A DNA stretch of 64,000 nucleotides from Dysidea avara (GCF_963678975.1 NC_089273.1:28277073-28341072), one strand, 5' to 3'; positions 1-11,325 are shown, numbered from the stretch's first letter. Made by a program: numbers and translations. Notes: a model not told the origin generated them from the letters alone.

Positions 1-3000
1 TTGATCCATTAGTATACTCATGTACCAGCAAATTATGTGTAGTGGCTCAAGTTAAGAATCAAGAAATCTTAGTGTCTAAATTGAATGAAAATCAGTTACT
101 AAATGAGATTTACCTGTACATGACAGAGTTGACAGAAAATTCATTGAGTGAAATCAATCAAAATTTGCCAGAGTCATGTAAAAAAAAATTGTTTTTATCA
201 ACTGAATCTTTTAACGTGAGCAATGCCAGTCACGATTATCTCCACAAAGGATTAAAAATCTTAGAGACTAACTGCAGTAGTATCAGTACAATAGTAATAA
301 ATCATTGTTCACTTGATGATAAGCTACTGAAACTACTCCATTACATTCTGGGAAACTGCAAGCAAGATCATGTATGGCAATGTCTCGATGTATCACACTG
401 TTCACTTGGTGAAAAAGTCAACTACATCTTAAAACCATTACCTAGCAATGTTACTGTAAAAAAATTAAATCTCTCTCACAATGAATTACAGCAAACTACA
501 GCCAGTGTAATCATAAATGCTGTACTAAACTGGAGCACCAGAATACTCAAGATAAACAATAATGATTTGAAAGATACTGGTGTTCACAAAATAGTTGCTG
601 AGGCATGTAAGCATAAAGAAAAATGCCAACTTATGCATTTGGAGATGAACAAAACTGGTGTGACATTTGACAAAACAAGAGATATTTTGGGTAAAGTGCA
701 CAAATATTTTGCTGGGTATGAATTTTGGTTAGTGATAGATCAAGCAATGCTGGTCCAAGAAGCAAAGAAGTTTCAAGGTATTTCGGCCCCACATGTACAG
801 ATATTGAAATTATTTTATTGCTTCAATTGTGATCCAGATATAGCTAAAAAATATTATGCTGCAACTTCAACAGAAATTGTTTTTTGCAATGATGGCCTTC
901 ATCGATTTGAAGGAGCAGAAGATATAACAGCTACCATTTTAGATAAAACCATAGCAAAATCTGTACTTATTGCTACAAATAAATTCACAGCACGAAGAGC
1001 ACATGTAAACTTAATGCACTCTGTATTAAATGAAAAGTTAGCAGTAGATGAATTCAGCATAATGAATTGTGAAATCAATCACAATATTTTACAACAGATT
1101 ACAAGGTTAATTCAAAGTAACAAATATGCTCATTCGGTGAACTTGAAAGAATGTAACTTGACTGATTTAGATTGTGGGTGTTTACTAGAGTCACTAAATG
1201 ATACAGTTGACTCAACAGTAGCTACACTAAATCTTTCCACAAATCACATTACTTCATCTGTCATGAAAACCCTTGTTAAACTCTGTAGCACTTTAAAAGT
1301 AGAATATCTTTATTTGGATCACAACAACTTGGATGATAAAGGTATTAAACAATTTTCTCTATTACTGAATGAAACTAAACACAGCTTGCATTATATCAAC
1401 TTTAAATTCAACAAAACTTACTACATGACGGAGTATGAATTTAACAACCACACTAGTCCTAATGTATCAGTGGATATTGGTGTGAAAACACAGCTCATTT
1501 CTAATGAATCAATGTTGTCGTTTATTGAAGACATCCAGCAAGTTGAAAACCTTTACTGTATCAACTGCAGTTTCACCATGCAAGATTTAATGCACCTTCT
1601 ATCACTTAATCTTAACCGGTTGCATTTGTTTGGTGCCATCAGCAATCTTGAAAGTGGGCCTGCTGATTTTGATGAAGTTACAACTATAACAATTAAAGAC
1701 ATTATATTGGTACTAAAAAACCTTAGAGATGAAGTGGCTAAGAAAATCATTAATACAGTTAAAAATTCTCATTCATCCATTATTGTAGCTTCAAAATTTT
1801 CAATATTTGCAATGAATTGTGAACATGCTGAATTGATAAACATTGCTCTTCGTGAATCTCTGAAATATAACTTGACATTTAAATGTTTTTCATTTATTAA
1901 ATGTAATATCACTCCATGTACTGAAGAATTTACTCTTTTGTTGCAAGATTTGCAAAACAAAGTTTGGCAATGGTTTAAATTAAAATATTGCCAATTTGAT
2001 GATAATAGTTTACAACTTTTGGTTGAGTCATTGACCTCTGCAAGAGTGACATCCAGAAATGTAGATTTGTCTGGCAATTTAATTACTTTAGAATCAACAA
2101 ATGCTATTTCCAAACTTATCAAGGGTTGCCAGGTGGAAAAACTGTACTTAAGGGAAAATCAGATCTCACCTGAAGCCATTGAATGTATACTTATTTCTTC
2201 TTTGCAGGCACATATTAACCTGCAGGAGGTTAACTTTGAACTAAACCAAAACAGATCAAATGGCCAGCTTACAGAAGATATAATGAGTACAATTGGAAAT
2301 GAATTTTTAACAAATGATTATTCTCATGAAACTGCTAATAGTTGCAGGTTGATGGTTGTCAGTGAAACTGATAAGGTTTATTTTCTCAAAGTACAGGTAT
2401 CATCTATTGAAGGTGAAGTAACAATTATCGGTTATCAAAACAGTTTGCAAACGACTAGAATGAGAGTGTATATCAATGCAATGTGCTTAAAGTCAGTAGA
2501 AGTTTTAGATAATATAGTTGCAACAAGTAATTTTGAAGAAATGTATATCATGTGTGAAGGAATGGAATTTGATACTTTGAAATCTTGGACACAAACAGAT
2601 GCTGCTTTCAATGCCCTTTACCATGCTTCAAGTGCTAAAGTACAATCAAAAATACACAATATGTGTTTAAAAATAATAATCAACTCCAGAAACTCAAAGC
2701 TCAACAAATTGTATGGTCTACAAAATGTGTCTGTGTATTTTGAAGTGTTGCAAACAGAAGGTATACTAAATGTCCTTGAAGAGTTTTTCAACTTCATTCA
2801 AGGTATGTCTAACATTAGAGTACTCACAGTAAAATGTACCAAAGAAATATCCGTGACATGTGATGTACCCAGTGCCACCGTGAAAATTATTGCAACAAAT
2901 CCTTATCTTGAGTGTATTAATATTTCTGACAGTCACATAGATGATAGTGACTTCTCAAAAATTGCTGAAAAGTTAAAAAGTATCTCATCTCTGGGATCAA

Positions 3001-4922
3001 TAGACATTAGTAAAAACCAAATTTCTAATAAAAATTTTGATGTATTGGAACTAATTTTGAGTAGAAACACTGAATTGAAGCATCTAAATTTTTCCAATGT
3101 TTTTATAAACCAAATAGCATCTTCTGCTTCTATGAAAAGTCTAACACACTTGACAACTCTTAAAGTAAGTTCCACTTTTATTGGCATAAAGCAAACTGCA
3201 ATTGCCAATCTTTGTAAGATAATAGAAATTAATGTTAATTTGGAGTACTTGGATTTGAGTGGAAATAAATTTGGAGATGACATAGAAAACCTTTTTGTTG
3301 CAATGAAAGAGACTCATAAAGCACTTAAATACTTAAATATCAGTGACAACCAGGTAACGTATCGAGCAGTGGAGAACATATCAGTTGTTTTACAGAATAA
3401 TCCTAATTTGCAAGAGCTAGACATATCGTCCAATGAATTGTCTTCTGAAGATTGCAATAGCCATGGCATTAAAAGCATTGCAAAGACTTTGAATGGAAAA
3501 CGACTAAAGAAGTTCAACTTGGTATCTGCTGGAATTATGAAAGAAGATAATGGTGAACTTTCTGCTCTTCTGAGTAAGTGCACAGGTTTGAAAGAGATAG
3601 ATCTTTCATTTGGGAATTTGAATGTTACTGCAATCTTATCTTCCATGAATCACATGCATTCTCTGCAAAATATTAGCTTAAAGAGTTGCAATATTAATGT
3701 TTCTGATACAAATGATTTAGCTTTGCTTATCAAGCATAATGTACAGCTCAGAATTTTGGACATTAGTGATAATTCGATAAAGGGTGAAGGATTTCAAAGG
3801 GTTTGGAATGCACTTTTTATTCATCATGCATCTAAATTAAAAGTACTGAATGTTTCTAAGAATGACATCATATTGGATAGTGACCATGCACTGAAAATAT
3901 TACCAGAAAGCAAATTACAACTTGCAGAACTAGACCTATCTGGAAACTTTGTGGATGAATCATCTTATGTTAAGTTGTTTAAAAACTTTATAGATTTGAA
4001 ATACATGAAAATTCTGAACATTAGTCGACCAGAAAATATGCAAATTGTGAGGATGGATAACATTATTCGAGAACTCATGCACTCAGCAACAGAACTTGTA
4101 GAATTGGATATTTCTGGTTATGCAATATCATGTGATGTGCCAATAAATTTTTGGCAGCACAGCAAACTTGAGAAAGTTATGTTGAGAAATTGTAATATAA
4201 ATGATTGTGTTGCAGTAAAACTGGAAACTTATTTTAAACTGGACACACTTAAACACTTAGATGTTTCACATAATCCTATAAATATAGGTTACCTTGGTAA
4301 TTCTGTTAAAAGAGTGAATTCATTAAAACTACAGAAAGTATATATTCTGCAAAACAGCTTGGTGTGGATTCTGGATAGCAATTTGATACACACGTTGCAT
4401 CTTTGTGGTAACAATCTTGAAGACAAACTGTTACGCCGGTTAAAAGGAGTAGAACAAATGACAGAAATTTTGGCCCACTTTCTAGCTGGCCTTCATAATG
4501 CTTCACTTAAAGTATTATGCCTAAATAATTGCAGACTGAAGATCAAGGAAATATTTAGAATCATCAATGCATTACAACAAAACCAAAACCTGGACATAGT
4601 TCATTTGTGTAATAATTTAATTACAGACAATCAAATGCTTTACCGCTATAAAAATCTAAATATTGCATTAACCAAAAACATCAGTTTACAAGAGTTATGT
4701 TTTCTTAGCAATAAAATGAGCTCAAAAGTAATAGCTGAAGCAATGAATTACTTTGCTGAGTGTAGTAGTTCAATTAGATGCATTAAAATCCCATGGATTG
4801 CGGATGAAGAATATAGGGCAAAGATAAAACGTGATGTTGAGCAAATAAGAGAAAAGAGATCAGAAAAAGGAAATTATACAGGACTTCACGTTGTTTTTAC
4901 TAGAGAAGAATGTCAACACTAA
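1..4922 (+). CDS. Giant leucine-rich-repeat protein, 5'-partial (probable NLR LRR region)
   Basis: A single uninterrupted reading frame of about 1,640 codons ends at TAA 4920-4922. It is open right to the left edge, and the first in-frame V/M-like codon (GTG at 42) is not a real start, so the 5' part of the gene is missing. The protein is almost entirely ribonuclease-inhibitor-type LRRs: the pattern LxxLxLSxNxL recurs dozens of times (for example LNLSHNEL, LDLSGNKFGD, LDISDNSIKGEG, LDLSGNFVDE), with spacing near 28 residues in the better-preserved parts. No transmembrane segment or signal peptide is visible. RI-type LRR arrays of this kind sit C-terminal to NACHT domains in NLR sensors, which expanded strongly in sponges, so an NLR C-terminus is the favoured reading. 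The NACHT domain itself is not in the window, so a stand-alone LRR protein remains possible. The whole array sits in one exon. Confidence 0.85.
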   Translation, partial: DPLVYSCTSKLCVVAQVKNQEILVSKLNENQLLNEIYLYMTELTENSLSEINQNLPESCKKKLFLSTESFNVSNASHDYLHKGLKILETNCSSISTIVINHCSLDDKLLKLLHYILGNCKQDHVWQCLDVSHCSLGEKVNYILKPLPSNVTVKKLNLSHNELQQTTASVIINAVLNWSTRILKINNNDLKDTGVHKIVAEACKHKEKCQLMHLEMNKTGVTFDKTRDILGKVHKYFAGYEFWLVIDQAMLVQEAKKFQGISAPHVQILKLFYCFNCDPDIAKKYYAATSTEIVFCNDGLHRFEGAEDITATILDKTIAKSVLIATNKFTARRAHVNLMHSVLNEKLAVDEFSIMNCEINHNILQQITRLIQSNKYAHSVNLKECNLTDLDCGCLLESLNDTVDSTVATLNLSTNHITSSVMKTLVKLCSTLKVEYLYLDHNNLDDKGIKQFSLLLNETKHSLHYINFKFNKTYYMTEYEFNNHTSPNVSVDIGVKTQLISNESMLSFIEDIQQVENLYCINCSFTMQDLMHLLSLNLNRLHLFGAISNLESGPADFDEVTTITIKDIILVLKNLRDEVAKKIINTVKNSHSSIIVASKFSIFAMNCEHAELINIALRESLKYNLTFKCFSFIKCNITPCTEEFTLLLQDLQNKVWQWFKLKYCQFDDNSLQLLVESLTSARVTSRNVDLSGNLITLESTNAISKLIKGCQVEKLYLRENQISPEAIECILISSLQAHINLQEVNFELNQNRSNGQLTEDIMSTIGNEFLTNDYSHETANSCRLMVVSETDKVYFLKVQVSSIEGEVTIIGYQNSLQTTRMRVYINAMCLKSVEVLDNIVATSNFEEMYIMCEGMEFDTLKSWTQTDAAFNALYHASSAKVQSKIHNMCLKIIINSRNSKLNKLYGLQNVSVYFEVLQTEGILNVLEEFFNFIQGMSNIRVLTVKCTKEISVTCDVPSATVKIIATNPYLECINISDSHIDDSDFSKIAEKLKSISSLGSIDISKNQISNKNFDVLELILSRNTELKHLNFSNVFINQIASSASMKSLTHLTTLKVSSTFIGIKQTAIANLCKIIEINVNLEYLDLSGNKFGDDIENLFVAMKETHKALKYLNISDNQVTYRAVENISVVLQNNPNLQELDISSNELSSEDCNSHGIKSIAKTLNGKRLKKFNLVSAGIMKEDNGELSALLSKCTGLKEIDLSFGNLNVTAILSSMNHMHSLQNISLKSCNINVSDTNDLALLIKHNVQLRILDISDNSIKGEGFQRVWNALFIHHASKLKVLNVSKNDIILDSDHALKILPESKLQLAELDLSGNFVDESSYVKLFKNFIDLKYMKILNISRPENMQIVRMDNIIRELMHSATELVELDISGYAISCDVPINFWQHSKLEKVMLRNCNINDCVAVKLETYFKLDTLKHLDVSHNPINIGYLGNSVKRVNSLKLQKVYILQNSLVWILDSNLIHTLHLCGNNLEDKLLRRLKGVEQMTEILAHFLAGLHNASLKVLCLNNCRLKIKEIFRIINALQQNQNLDIVHLCNNLITDNQMLYRYKNLNIALTKNISLQELCFLSNKMSSKVIAEAMNYFAECSSSIRCIKIPWIADEEYRAKIKRDVEQIREKRSEKGNYTGLHVVFTREECQH

Positions 4923-5339
4923 ACACATTTATAAGATTACTAACTACTTTTGAAATTGCATTATAGCTATTTATTTTATGTGTTTCTCTATTGTATTAGT
5001 ATCACATGTTGCATCTTTGTAAGCATAGTTCAGTTTCCCTGCACATAAGGGTTTTTCTCCCTCATAGGAGTTTTTCCCTTTAAAAATTTTTCATTGTTCC
5101 TTTTCCCTTCTATAAGAGCTTCCTTTGTAATTTGCACATGTACACTTGGAAGTAACTGTAAGTTCTAGTGCAAGTATTTTATTTGTGTTGTTTTTAATGA
5201 AAAATGTGATTAGATATAGTTGAAGGATATTCTTTTTGAATGGTGTTTGCAACTGGATGTGAATGCACTCAACAGTATTAGACAAACTGCTACATAGAAA
5301 TGTGCAGGACAGGTAGGAGGATATGAGAACACTGTTAAT
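4923..5339. other. Intergenic, 3' flank of LRR gene
   Basis: AT-rich sequence following the LRR stop codon. It probably holds the 3' UTR, but I see no clean AATAAA signal, no gene and no clear repeat structure. Confidence 0.5.
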
Positions 5340-5601
5340 CTATTATATCAAGACACACGATAGTGTGTCGTGCGGCCCAAGAAGCCGGCGCGCCACACAG
5401 TGAGTATATTAACAGGAAGAAAGAAAACGCAATTTCACACCTATGTAACTCTGTGATCCCTTATCCGATTGGAACCGAATTTGATTCAGACATGCCGGCC
5501 AGTTGTGGGAGTCTACATACCAAATTTGAAGAAAATCGGTCCAGCTGGCATTTCCGAGATACGAGCGAACAAAATTTCGTTTTAATTTCTTCGTTTTTTT
5601 C
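5340..5601. repeat. Repeat-like unit with terminal hairpin
   Basis: This GC-richer stretch differs in composition from its surroundings. It begins with a perfect 7-bp hairpin (GACACAC 5352-5358, GATA loop, GTGTGTC 5363-5369) followed by a GCCGGCGCGCC block. It abuts the (ATT)n tail of the LINE at 5602-5614. The open frames through it have no protein-like features. I read it as part of a dispersed element, possibly the 3' end of another retroelement, but no second copy is visible in the window. Confidence 0.35.
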
Positions 5602-5747
5602 TTATTATTATTATCAAATTTACCACAATGGAAGGCACACACAAAAGGCAAAGCCTGTACAAGGTGTTAGCCACAAAAAAGAACACTACAACTACAAAAA
5701 TATACAACAAACAAATAATTACAAAACTGCACAACAATACAAAAACA

Positions 5748-6350
5748 TCAATTAACACACACATAATGGTATAATGAATGCCGGAAGGATTTTGGATTTG
5801 GATCATTGAGGATGGTTAATGGTACAGAATTCCACAGAAAGACAGTGTTAACAAAGAACGAATAACAACGAGAGTTGATGGTTGACTGTAGTGGGTTTAT
5901 TGACAAGTGATGACTTCTAGTAGATGAAATTGAATTAAATTTACAGTGACAATTAAACTTGATGGATGTACGTTGGTGATAAATATTATGGAGGAAAGAA
6001 ATAGAAAGGTACTGACGTCTTGATTCAAGGGTAGGGAGATTAAGCTGAGAGCAGCAATCACTTGAAGATACAGTCCATGAATTGGTCTGTGGACTCCAGC
6101 GACTGCCACAAATCTAGCGTGCTGCCCTATTTTGCAAAGATTCAAGCAATTTAATATCTCCCTTGGTATGTGGAGACCACACAACAGCAGCGTACTCCAG
6201 AGTCGGGCATACAACTGCTTTGTACGCCGCACACTTGGCCACATGGCTGCATCCAAACATTGAGCGCCGTAAACAGTTTAAGGACTTGGTGGCCTTATTA
6301 ATCGCATACCTGCAGTGCTTGGACCAACTCAATTTACCATCAACTAGCAC
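5748..6350 (-). pseudogene. LINE ORF, C-terminal part
   Basis: From 6350 the frame gives LSWSKHCRYAINKATKSLN, AAYKAVVCPTLEYAAVVWSP and LLESLQNRAAR, the conserved post-RT region of CR1/Jockey-group elements. After another frame break near 6115 the sequence continues as LNLPTLESRR and FVNTVFLWNSVP and ends at a TGA near 5748. The segments match LINE C-terminal order but no longer form one frame. Confidence 0.75.
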
Positions 6351-7661
6351 ACCAAGGTATTAGGATTGCTCCACAAAATTGATTGACCATTAATACAATA
6401 AGTGAAATTAACAGGTTTCCGTTTGTTTGTGATGGCCAGTGCTTCACATTTCACAATATTTAATTTCAGCTGCCAACAATTCGTCCAGTTGGAAATTGCA
6501 GTCAAATCATCTTGAAGAGCAGAACATTCCTGTTGGGTATTAGCTGGGGCATAAAGCAATGCATCATCAGCAAAAAGTTTAATTTTAGAGTTCTTTACGA
6601 TGGAGTCTAGATCATTAACATACAACAGGAACAAGAGAGGGCCTAACACAGTTCCCTGGGGAACCCCAGAAGTAACATTGGCCCAATCAGAATACGCACC
6701 ATTGATCACCACTCTTTGTTTTCTGTATGTGAGAAAAGATCTTAGCCATGACAGCACCTTTCCATTTATTCCCAAAGAACTCAGCTTTAGAAGGCATTCG
6801 TGCGGCACTGAATCAAAAGCCTTGGAAAAATCCAGTAACAAGCAGTGAATAGTACTTCGTTGCTCTAGGCCCAGAGACCAATCGTCAACAGCTTCAGTCA
6901 AAAGTGTTACAGTAGATCTCTTATTCCGAAAACCAGATTGTGAAGGAGTGAGCAGATGGTAGTGTTCCAAGGCAGAAACTAAATGACGATGTATTATACG
7001 CTCAAAAACTTTCATTATCACTGAAGTAAGACTAATCGGTCGATAATTACAGGGATTATGTTTATCATTACGCTTGTGTATAGAAACAATGTTGCCAGAG
7101 ACCCAGTCAAAAGGGAGAGTGCCAGTTGATAATGATTTGTTAAACAAATTGCAGAGAGGAACACAAATAAAATCAGCAGCAGTTTTTAATAGAAAAGGAG
7201 TAATGTTATCAGGACCACAGACTTTGTTCAGTGTGGACTTCATCTGGTGTAATTTGGATTGAGTCAATAATGGTTGGATGCGGAGAGTCAGGAATTAACG
7301 AATCAAGATTTGAAGTATTCTCTTTAGTAAAAACGGAGCAAAAATATTGATTGAATAATGATGCTTTGTCAAGATCTTTTGTAACTGTATTACCAGAGTC
7401 ATGAAGTGGAGGGATGGGGTTACAATAGCCTTTCACTGTATTAATCCACCTCCAGAATTGCTTAGGGTTAGAATGACTCTGTTGACAAACTAAATTAGAA
7501 TGATTTATGGTGTCCTGACAACATTTCAAACGAACCAAGTTACTGATAGATTTGTACTTCTTTAGTGTGACTGAGCTACCTGAACGCTTGTATTCACGAT
7601 AAGGTTGCTTCTTATTATGAATTAATTTTAATTGACAGCTGAGAAAAACAAGTATTTCCAT
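6344..7661 (-). pseudogene. LINE ORF, reverse transcriptase part
   Basis: Two overlapping frames (7661-7209 and 7267-6344) together carry the EN-RT linker and the RT core. Visible RT blocks are GPDNITPFLLK, YRPISLTSVIMKVFERII, SQSGFRNKRST, LLLDFSKAFDSVPHECLL, SGVPQGTVLGPLLFLLYVND and the catalytic FADDALLY. The frame changes near 7240 show disruption. At the 3' end the frame is lost again around 6355, where the expected YLGVLVDGKLSW continuation moves to another frame. Catalytic residues are present but the chain is not continuous, so I call it a pseudogene. Confidence 0.88.
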
Positions 7662-8728
7662 TGTGAGCAGGACAGCTCAATATCATCACTATCATAGTCA
7701 ATAATGTCCCAACAGACACGAGATAGAACTTCTTTCAAGTCATCAATATTAGTAGCCTTATAGTTATACAACACTCGCTTAACAGTGGTTTGCTTAGGCA
7801 TGGTGGCAGATAGATTAAACTGGACAGCATCATGATCGCATCCAGGAAGGCTGTCAACAACTTCCACTGATGAGACAAGATCTGGATGGGTTGTAAGTAA
7901 CAAATCAAGGATATTATCACCTCTAGTAGAACAAGACACAAGTTGAGTACAAAAATTATCACAAACAAGTTGGCATAGACAATCAGTAACTGGTGATTTA
8001 ACTTTTGGTGACATAGTTATCCAGTCCATATCTGGAACATTGAAATCTCCACAAATGGCAACTGGTAGGGAACTACAAGCAGCTGCAAGTGCAGAATGCA
8101 GTGATTGCAAGGAATCTACTGTAGCTGTAGGTGGTCAGTAGTAGATCACTAAATTTATAACACCACGAGAAGTATGCAACTCTAACCACAACATCTCACA
8201 ATCACCTTCCAAGTGTTTACAACGCACAGCAGTGATCGAGTTGCGTATCAAAACAACGATACCTCCACCATGCCGATTACGATCACGGCGAAAAACGGTA
8301 TATCCAGATGGGATTATGTGTGCATCAGGAATGGAGGAATCAAGGAAAGATTCAGTGATGGCTACTACATCCAACTGATTTGCACACAAATATGCAATAA
8401 GATCGAAACGCTTAGGTAAAATACTTCTTGCATTAAAACAAATGCATGACAAGTGACTATGTGTTATTCCACTACCTGGAGAGAGCTGACTGATATTGTA
8501 TTCACAATTTGAACATATCCAAGAATCATCAGACGGATTACTTAGCATAAATTGGTAGTCAGTAAGAGTTACTTTTGGGTCACAAGAGACATGAATCCAT
8601 GTATCACAACAATCACAACAAATGGCAGCATCAGAGTCCTTAACCTCACATATACAAATGCCACACTGGTAAGCGGCTACAGGTAGACCCGGATTAACAG
8701 AAACATCGCTACATAACAATAAAAGCAT
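7628..8728 (-). pseudogene. LINE ORF, 5' part: 2A-like motif, PHD finger and APE endonuclease
   Basis: The translation from 8728 begins with a hydrophobic run and DVSVNPGLP, resembling the 2A consensus DxExNPGP but with Leu at the position after NPG. A PHD-type finger follows (CGIC, CCDCCDTWIHVSC, WICSNC). Then comes an APE-type endonuclease with the start motif FNARSI, an AITES block, GGGIVVLI and, after the stop, the ICGDFNVPDMDW block. A single stop, TGA at 8135-8137, splits the frame at VIYY*PP. LINE endonucleases commonly have YRPP here, so CGA to TGA (CpG deamination) is the likely lesion. The same frame then continues to 7628. Confidence 0.8.
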
Positions 8729-8790
8729 CAGGAAACAGCTTCGCGAAGTACATTAACAATTAATGACTCAAGCTGGCCAAGTAGAAACCA

Positions 8791-9480
8791 ATTGTAAATT
8801 TTTAGTTAAATTAATTTTGGTAACGATGCAGTGTAATCATCTTTTATCATCTCAGTAGTATTGTTTATATTGCAAGCACACATGTACAGCTAGCTGGATG
8901 TGATAATGTGAAGCATATAGAAAACGAATGCATAAAAGTGCCTATATACTGTAAATGCTTTCTTGGCCAGATTTTGATATCATGTCTTTTGGTTGTAGTT
9001 ACTCCATGAACATGTACTTGTGCATTCTTGGCCTCGCCTCTTTTTACAGCTGGGATGTTTTTGCCACAGGATATCACTACTTTTTGTTGAATGGAGAACA
9101 TGCAGTTACTGAAGATTGGCTATTATATTAATACATAATAGGAGACACTGCATGCATGCATAATAACAGCTTCAGTATCAGATTAGCTAGCTAAATCAGT
9201 AGCAAAAGCTTCAAGTTCAGTGTTTAGAAGCGCTACTAAAAGTGACTTACTAAGAGAAAACACCGTTCAAATTTCCCTCAATGACTCACGTGATATTTTG
9301 CGTGATGTTTCACGTGAAAATAAGAACCGGGGATAGTGACAAAGTCGAGGCTACCATCTTAATGGTTCTTCCTGAAGCGGTGGATTGGTGATATAACTAG
9401 TCTGTGTGCGTAACAAGTGGAGGCGAATCGGCTGCGAGTTGTTGCTGAATGTATGCCTCGGAATGGACACGAAGGCGCTG
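8791..9480. other. Intergenic, no gene recognised
   Basis: AT-rich sequence with two CACGTGA sites near 9288 and 9310 (E-box type). No coding frame with protein character and no clear terminal repeats seen. Confidence 0.4.
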
Positions 9481-9484
9481 AATG

Positions 9485-9600
9485 CGTCACACTATTCTCC
9501 CAGGGGGTTTTCTATTTTCACACGATCTGAGGTCCGGAAATGACGTAAAGCATACGACTGTAAGGCACTGCGCGTTTCTTACTACTTGCGCTCGCTCGTT
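9485..9600 (-). repeat. Inverted copy of the 13.1-kb promoter-like segment
   Basis: The reverse complement of this stretch resembles 13055-13140 over roughly 85 bp. Both carry an ACGCGCAGTGC block, a TTTCCGGAC block (ETS-like CCGGAA on the other strand) and an adjoining CRE/ATF-like site (TGACGTAA here, TGATGTAA there). It may be a duplicated promoter or the end of a larger inverted duplication. A splice-acceptor-like TTGTTTTTTACAG lies at 9603-9615. Confidence 0.4.
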
Positions 9601-9615
9601 CTTTGTTTTTTACAG

Positions 9616-10945
9616 TGTGGTTGTGTTATTAATTGGCTATCTATGGCCCTGGCTGGCTACTGCTACTATCGCAAATCTATATAGCGGATCTGACGTTTTC
9701 ACTTTGTGACAAGATGATCTCAGTGTTGACGTGAGTTTTATAGTTTAATAACGTACCAGATCTAATCCCCATACAACCACTTGAGTAGGGGGCTTGGGAC
9801 ATTGAAAATTACATTTCCCATTTACTGAGGCAGTAGTAATGGTGGTGTAAATCCATAAATCCCCACACATCCCAACAAATTGTACCATTTATCAATGCAT
9901 GTATTGGGTGGTGATCAAAGTTGCTAAGTGGTGTGTTCAATTAATACAAAGGCAGTAGCACCCAAAAGGTTAAAGGCAATTCTCTGGTAAAGGCAAGTCC
10001 CCAGACTCCCCACAGCTAAAGTTAGCTACAAGAGTTAATATATTATGTTCTGAGTAGGATGTCCTACTCTTATATGCTCTATAGAGAGTGTATTCTAAAT
10101 ACTGTCAGTGGCAACCACGTGCATATTCCCATTCATGAATATATCCTAGTGAAAATGCCTCTAAGCTATGATTAGTTCATTGTGACAGTGATGCTTGAGT
10201 AGTTCAGTTTCTAGCTACATTGTTATGTATATTTATAATTGATGTTATGTTCGAGTGTTGTGTGCATCACATTATGCATTTCTACGGTTACGTACAGTAG
10301 TAGGGTATATGGGAGTTGGACATGAATGCCTGTTAGTGACACACTGTCTCCCATACTCAGCCAATATTGCATATAATTTTTTTCTCCCAGCCAACATCGT
10401 ACATAATTTTTCCTAGAGTATTAGTTTTACCCTTCTTGCCAAGAGTGCTAATCAATGGTAGACTAAAATCGCTGGACTATGGGTATAATATAAATCACAT
10501 GGGATATATTGCATTGCAGTATATGCTTTATGTTAAAGTTTAGCATTTGAAAAATGGTTTGACGTAAAACTAAAGTAATAGCAGAAGGTTTGAAATACTT
10601 ATCAATAGCCAGGCACAGAAACATGTGATATAGCCTTGCAATCCATGCAACCAAGTGCACAGGGTACTATAACTGGAGAATTTACAGGCACTGAAATACG
10701 TATTATAGACACTAGAGTTGAATCAGTACTTGTATGTGACAAAACCAGTCTTATAGCCTTTATATATTGACAAATGATAACTTGTCCTGTGAAGTACTTT
10801 AAACCTGGGTCAGTTTATAGCCCTTGCATAATCTTTGGGCAGCTGGCCCATGCAACAAGAGACAAGGACTCAAGTAAATGTGAACAGACTATAGCTGTAG
10901 CTATAAAAAGTAGTACATTTAAAGATTATTAATTTGAAAATGAAG
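9616..10945. other. Intergenic, no gene recognised
   Basis: AT-rich noncoding sequence. A short imperfect tandem duplication of about 27 bp built around CAGCCAA occurs near 10359-10412. No coding features seen. Confidence 0.4.
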
Positions 10946-10947
10946 TA

Positions 10948-11134
10948 GGGATCCAAGCAATAAAAAAGTAGTGAAAAAGGAGATGAATGATGGTATTGCA
11001 ACAAAGCTCTGTAGGAAAATACCTACTTTGGCATTGAAGAAATTATTGCTATAACATGCCAATGTAGGGATTTTATCACAGAGCTGTGTTGTATGTAATA
11101 CCATCATTGATCTACTTTTTATCGCTTGGATCCC
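10948..11134. mobile_element. Foldback MITE, GGGATCCAAGC ends, TA duplication
   Basis: The two halves are inverted copies over about 80 bp each. The ends are GGGATCCAAGC and GCTTGGATCCC, and matching inner blocks include ATGATGGTATT and AGCTCTGT. TA dinucleotides flank both ends (10946-10947 and 11135-11136), consistent with a TA target duplication as in Tc1/mariner-type MITEs. It has no coding capacity. Confidence 0.75.
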
Positions 11135-11325
11135 TATATTAATTTTTGAGGTTTGGGTTTTTCTGGCCAACAATATCACCCAAAACCAGCTTCACAATGT
11201 CATGCTAGTACCTAGGCAGTATTATTATAACTATAACCAAGCCCAAAAGTGCCTTCAGTACTATCCTAAATGCCTCCAATAGATTATTGTGAGATTAAAA
11301 AAAATAATTCAATGGAATTTTGTAC

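Larger units (their letters stand above)
5602..8790 (-). mobile_element. Decayed CR1/L2-type non-LTR retrotransposon (LINE)
   Basis: Reading the minus strand, the element runs from about 8790 (5') to a short (ATA)n tail at 5602-5614, as is usual for CR1/L2-group LINEs. The order is a degenerate 2A-like motif, PHD-type zinc finger, APE-type endonuclease, reverse transcriptase, and C-terminal region. The coding potential is broken by one in-frame stop (TGA at 8135-8137) and at least three or four frameshifts (near 7640, 7240, 6355 and 6115), so the copy is dead. Its 3' UTR holds the motif TACAGGCTTTGCCTTTTGTG (5643-5662 on the minus strand), which recurs in a truncated fragment at 48447-48510. 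The 5' end looks truncated. I could not identify a target-site duplication. Confidence 0.85.

Noticed and set aside
5363-5755. 130-aa plus-strand frame
   Set aside because: It crosses from one repeat into the 3' UTR of the antisense LINE. Composition is non-protein-like.
5897-6363. Frames on both strands overlapping the LINE C-terminus
   Set aside because: Shadows of the LINE coding sequence in other phases, apart from the segment annotated as the C-terminal part.
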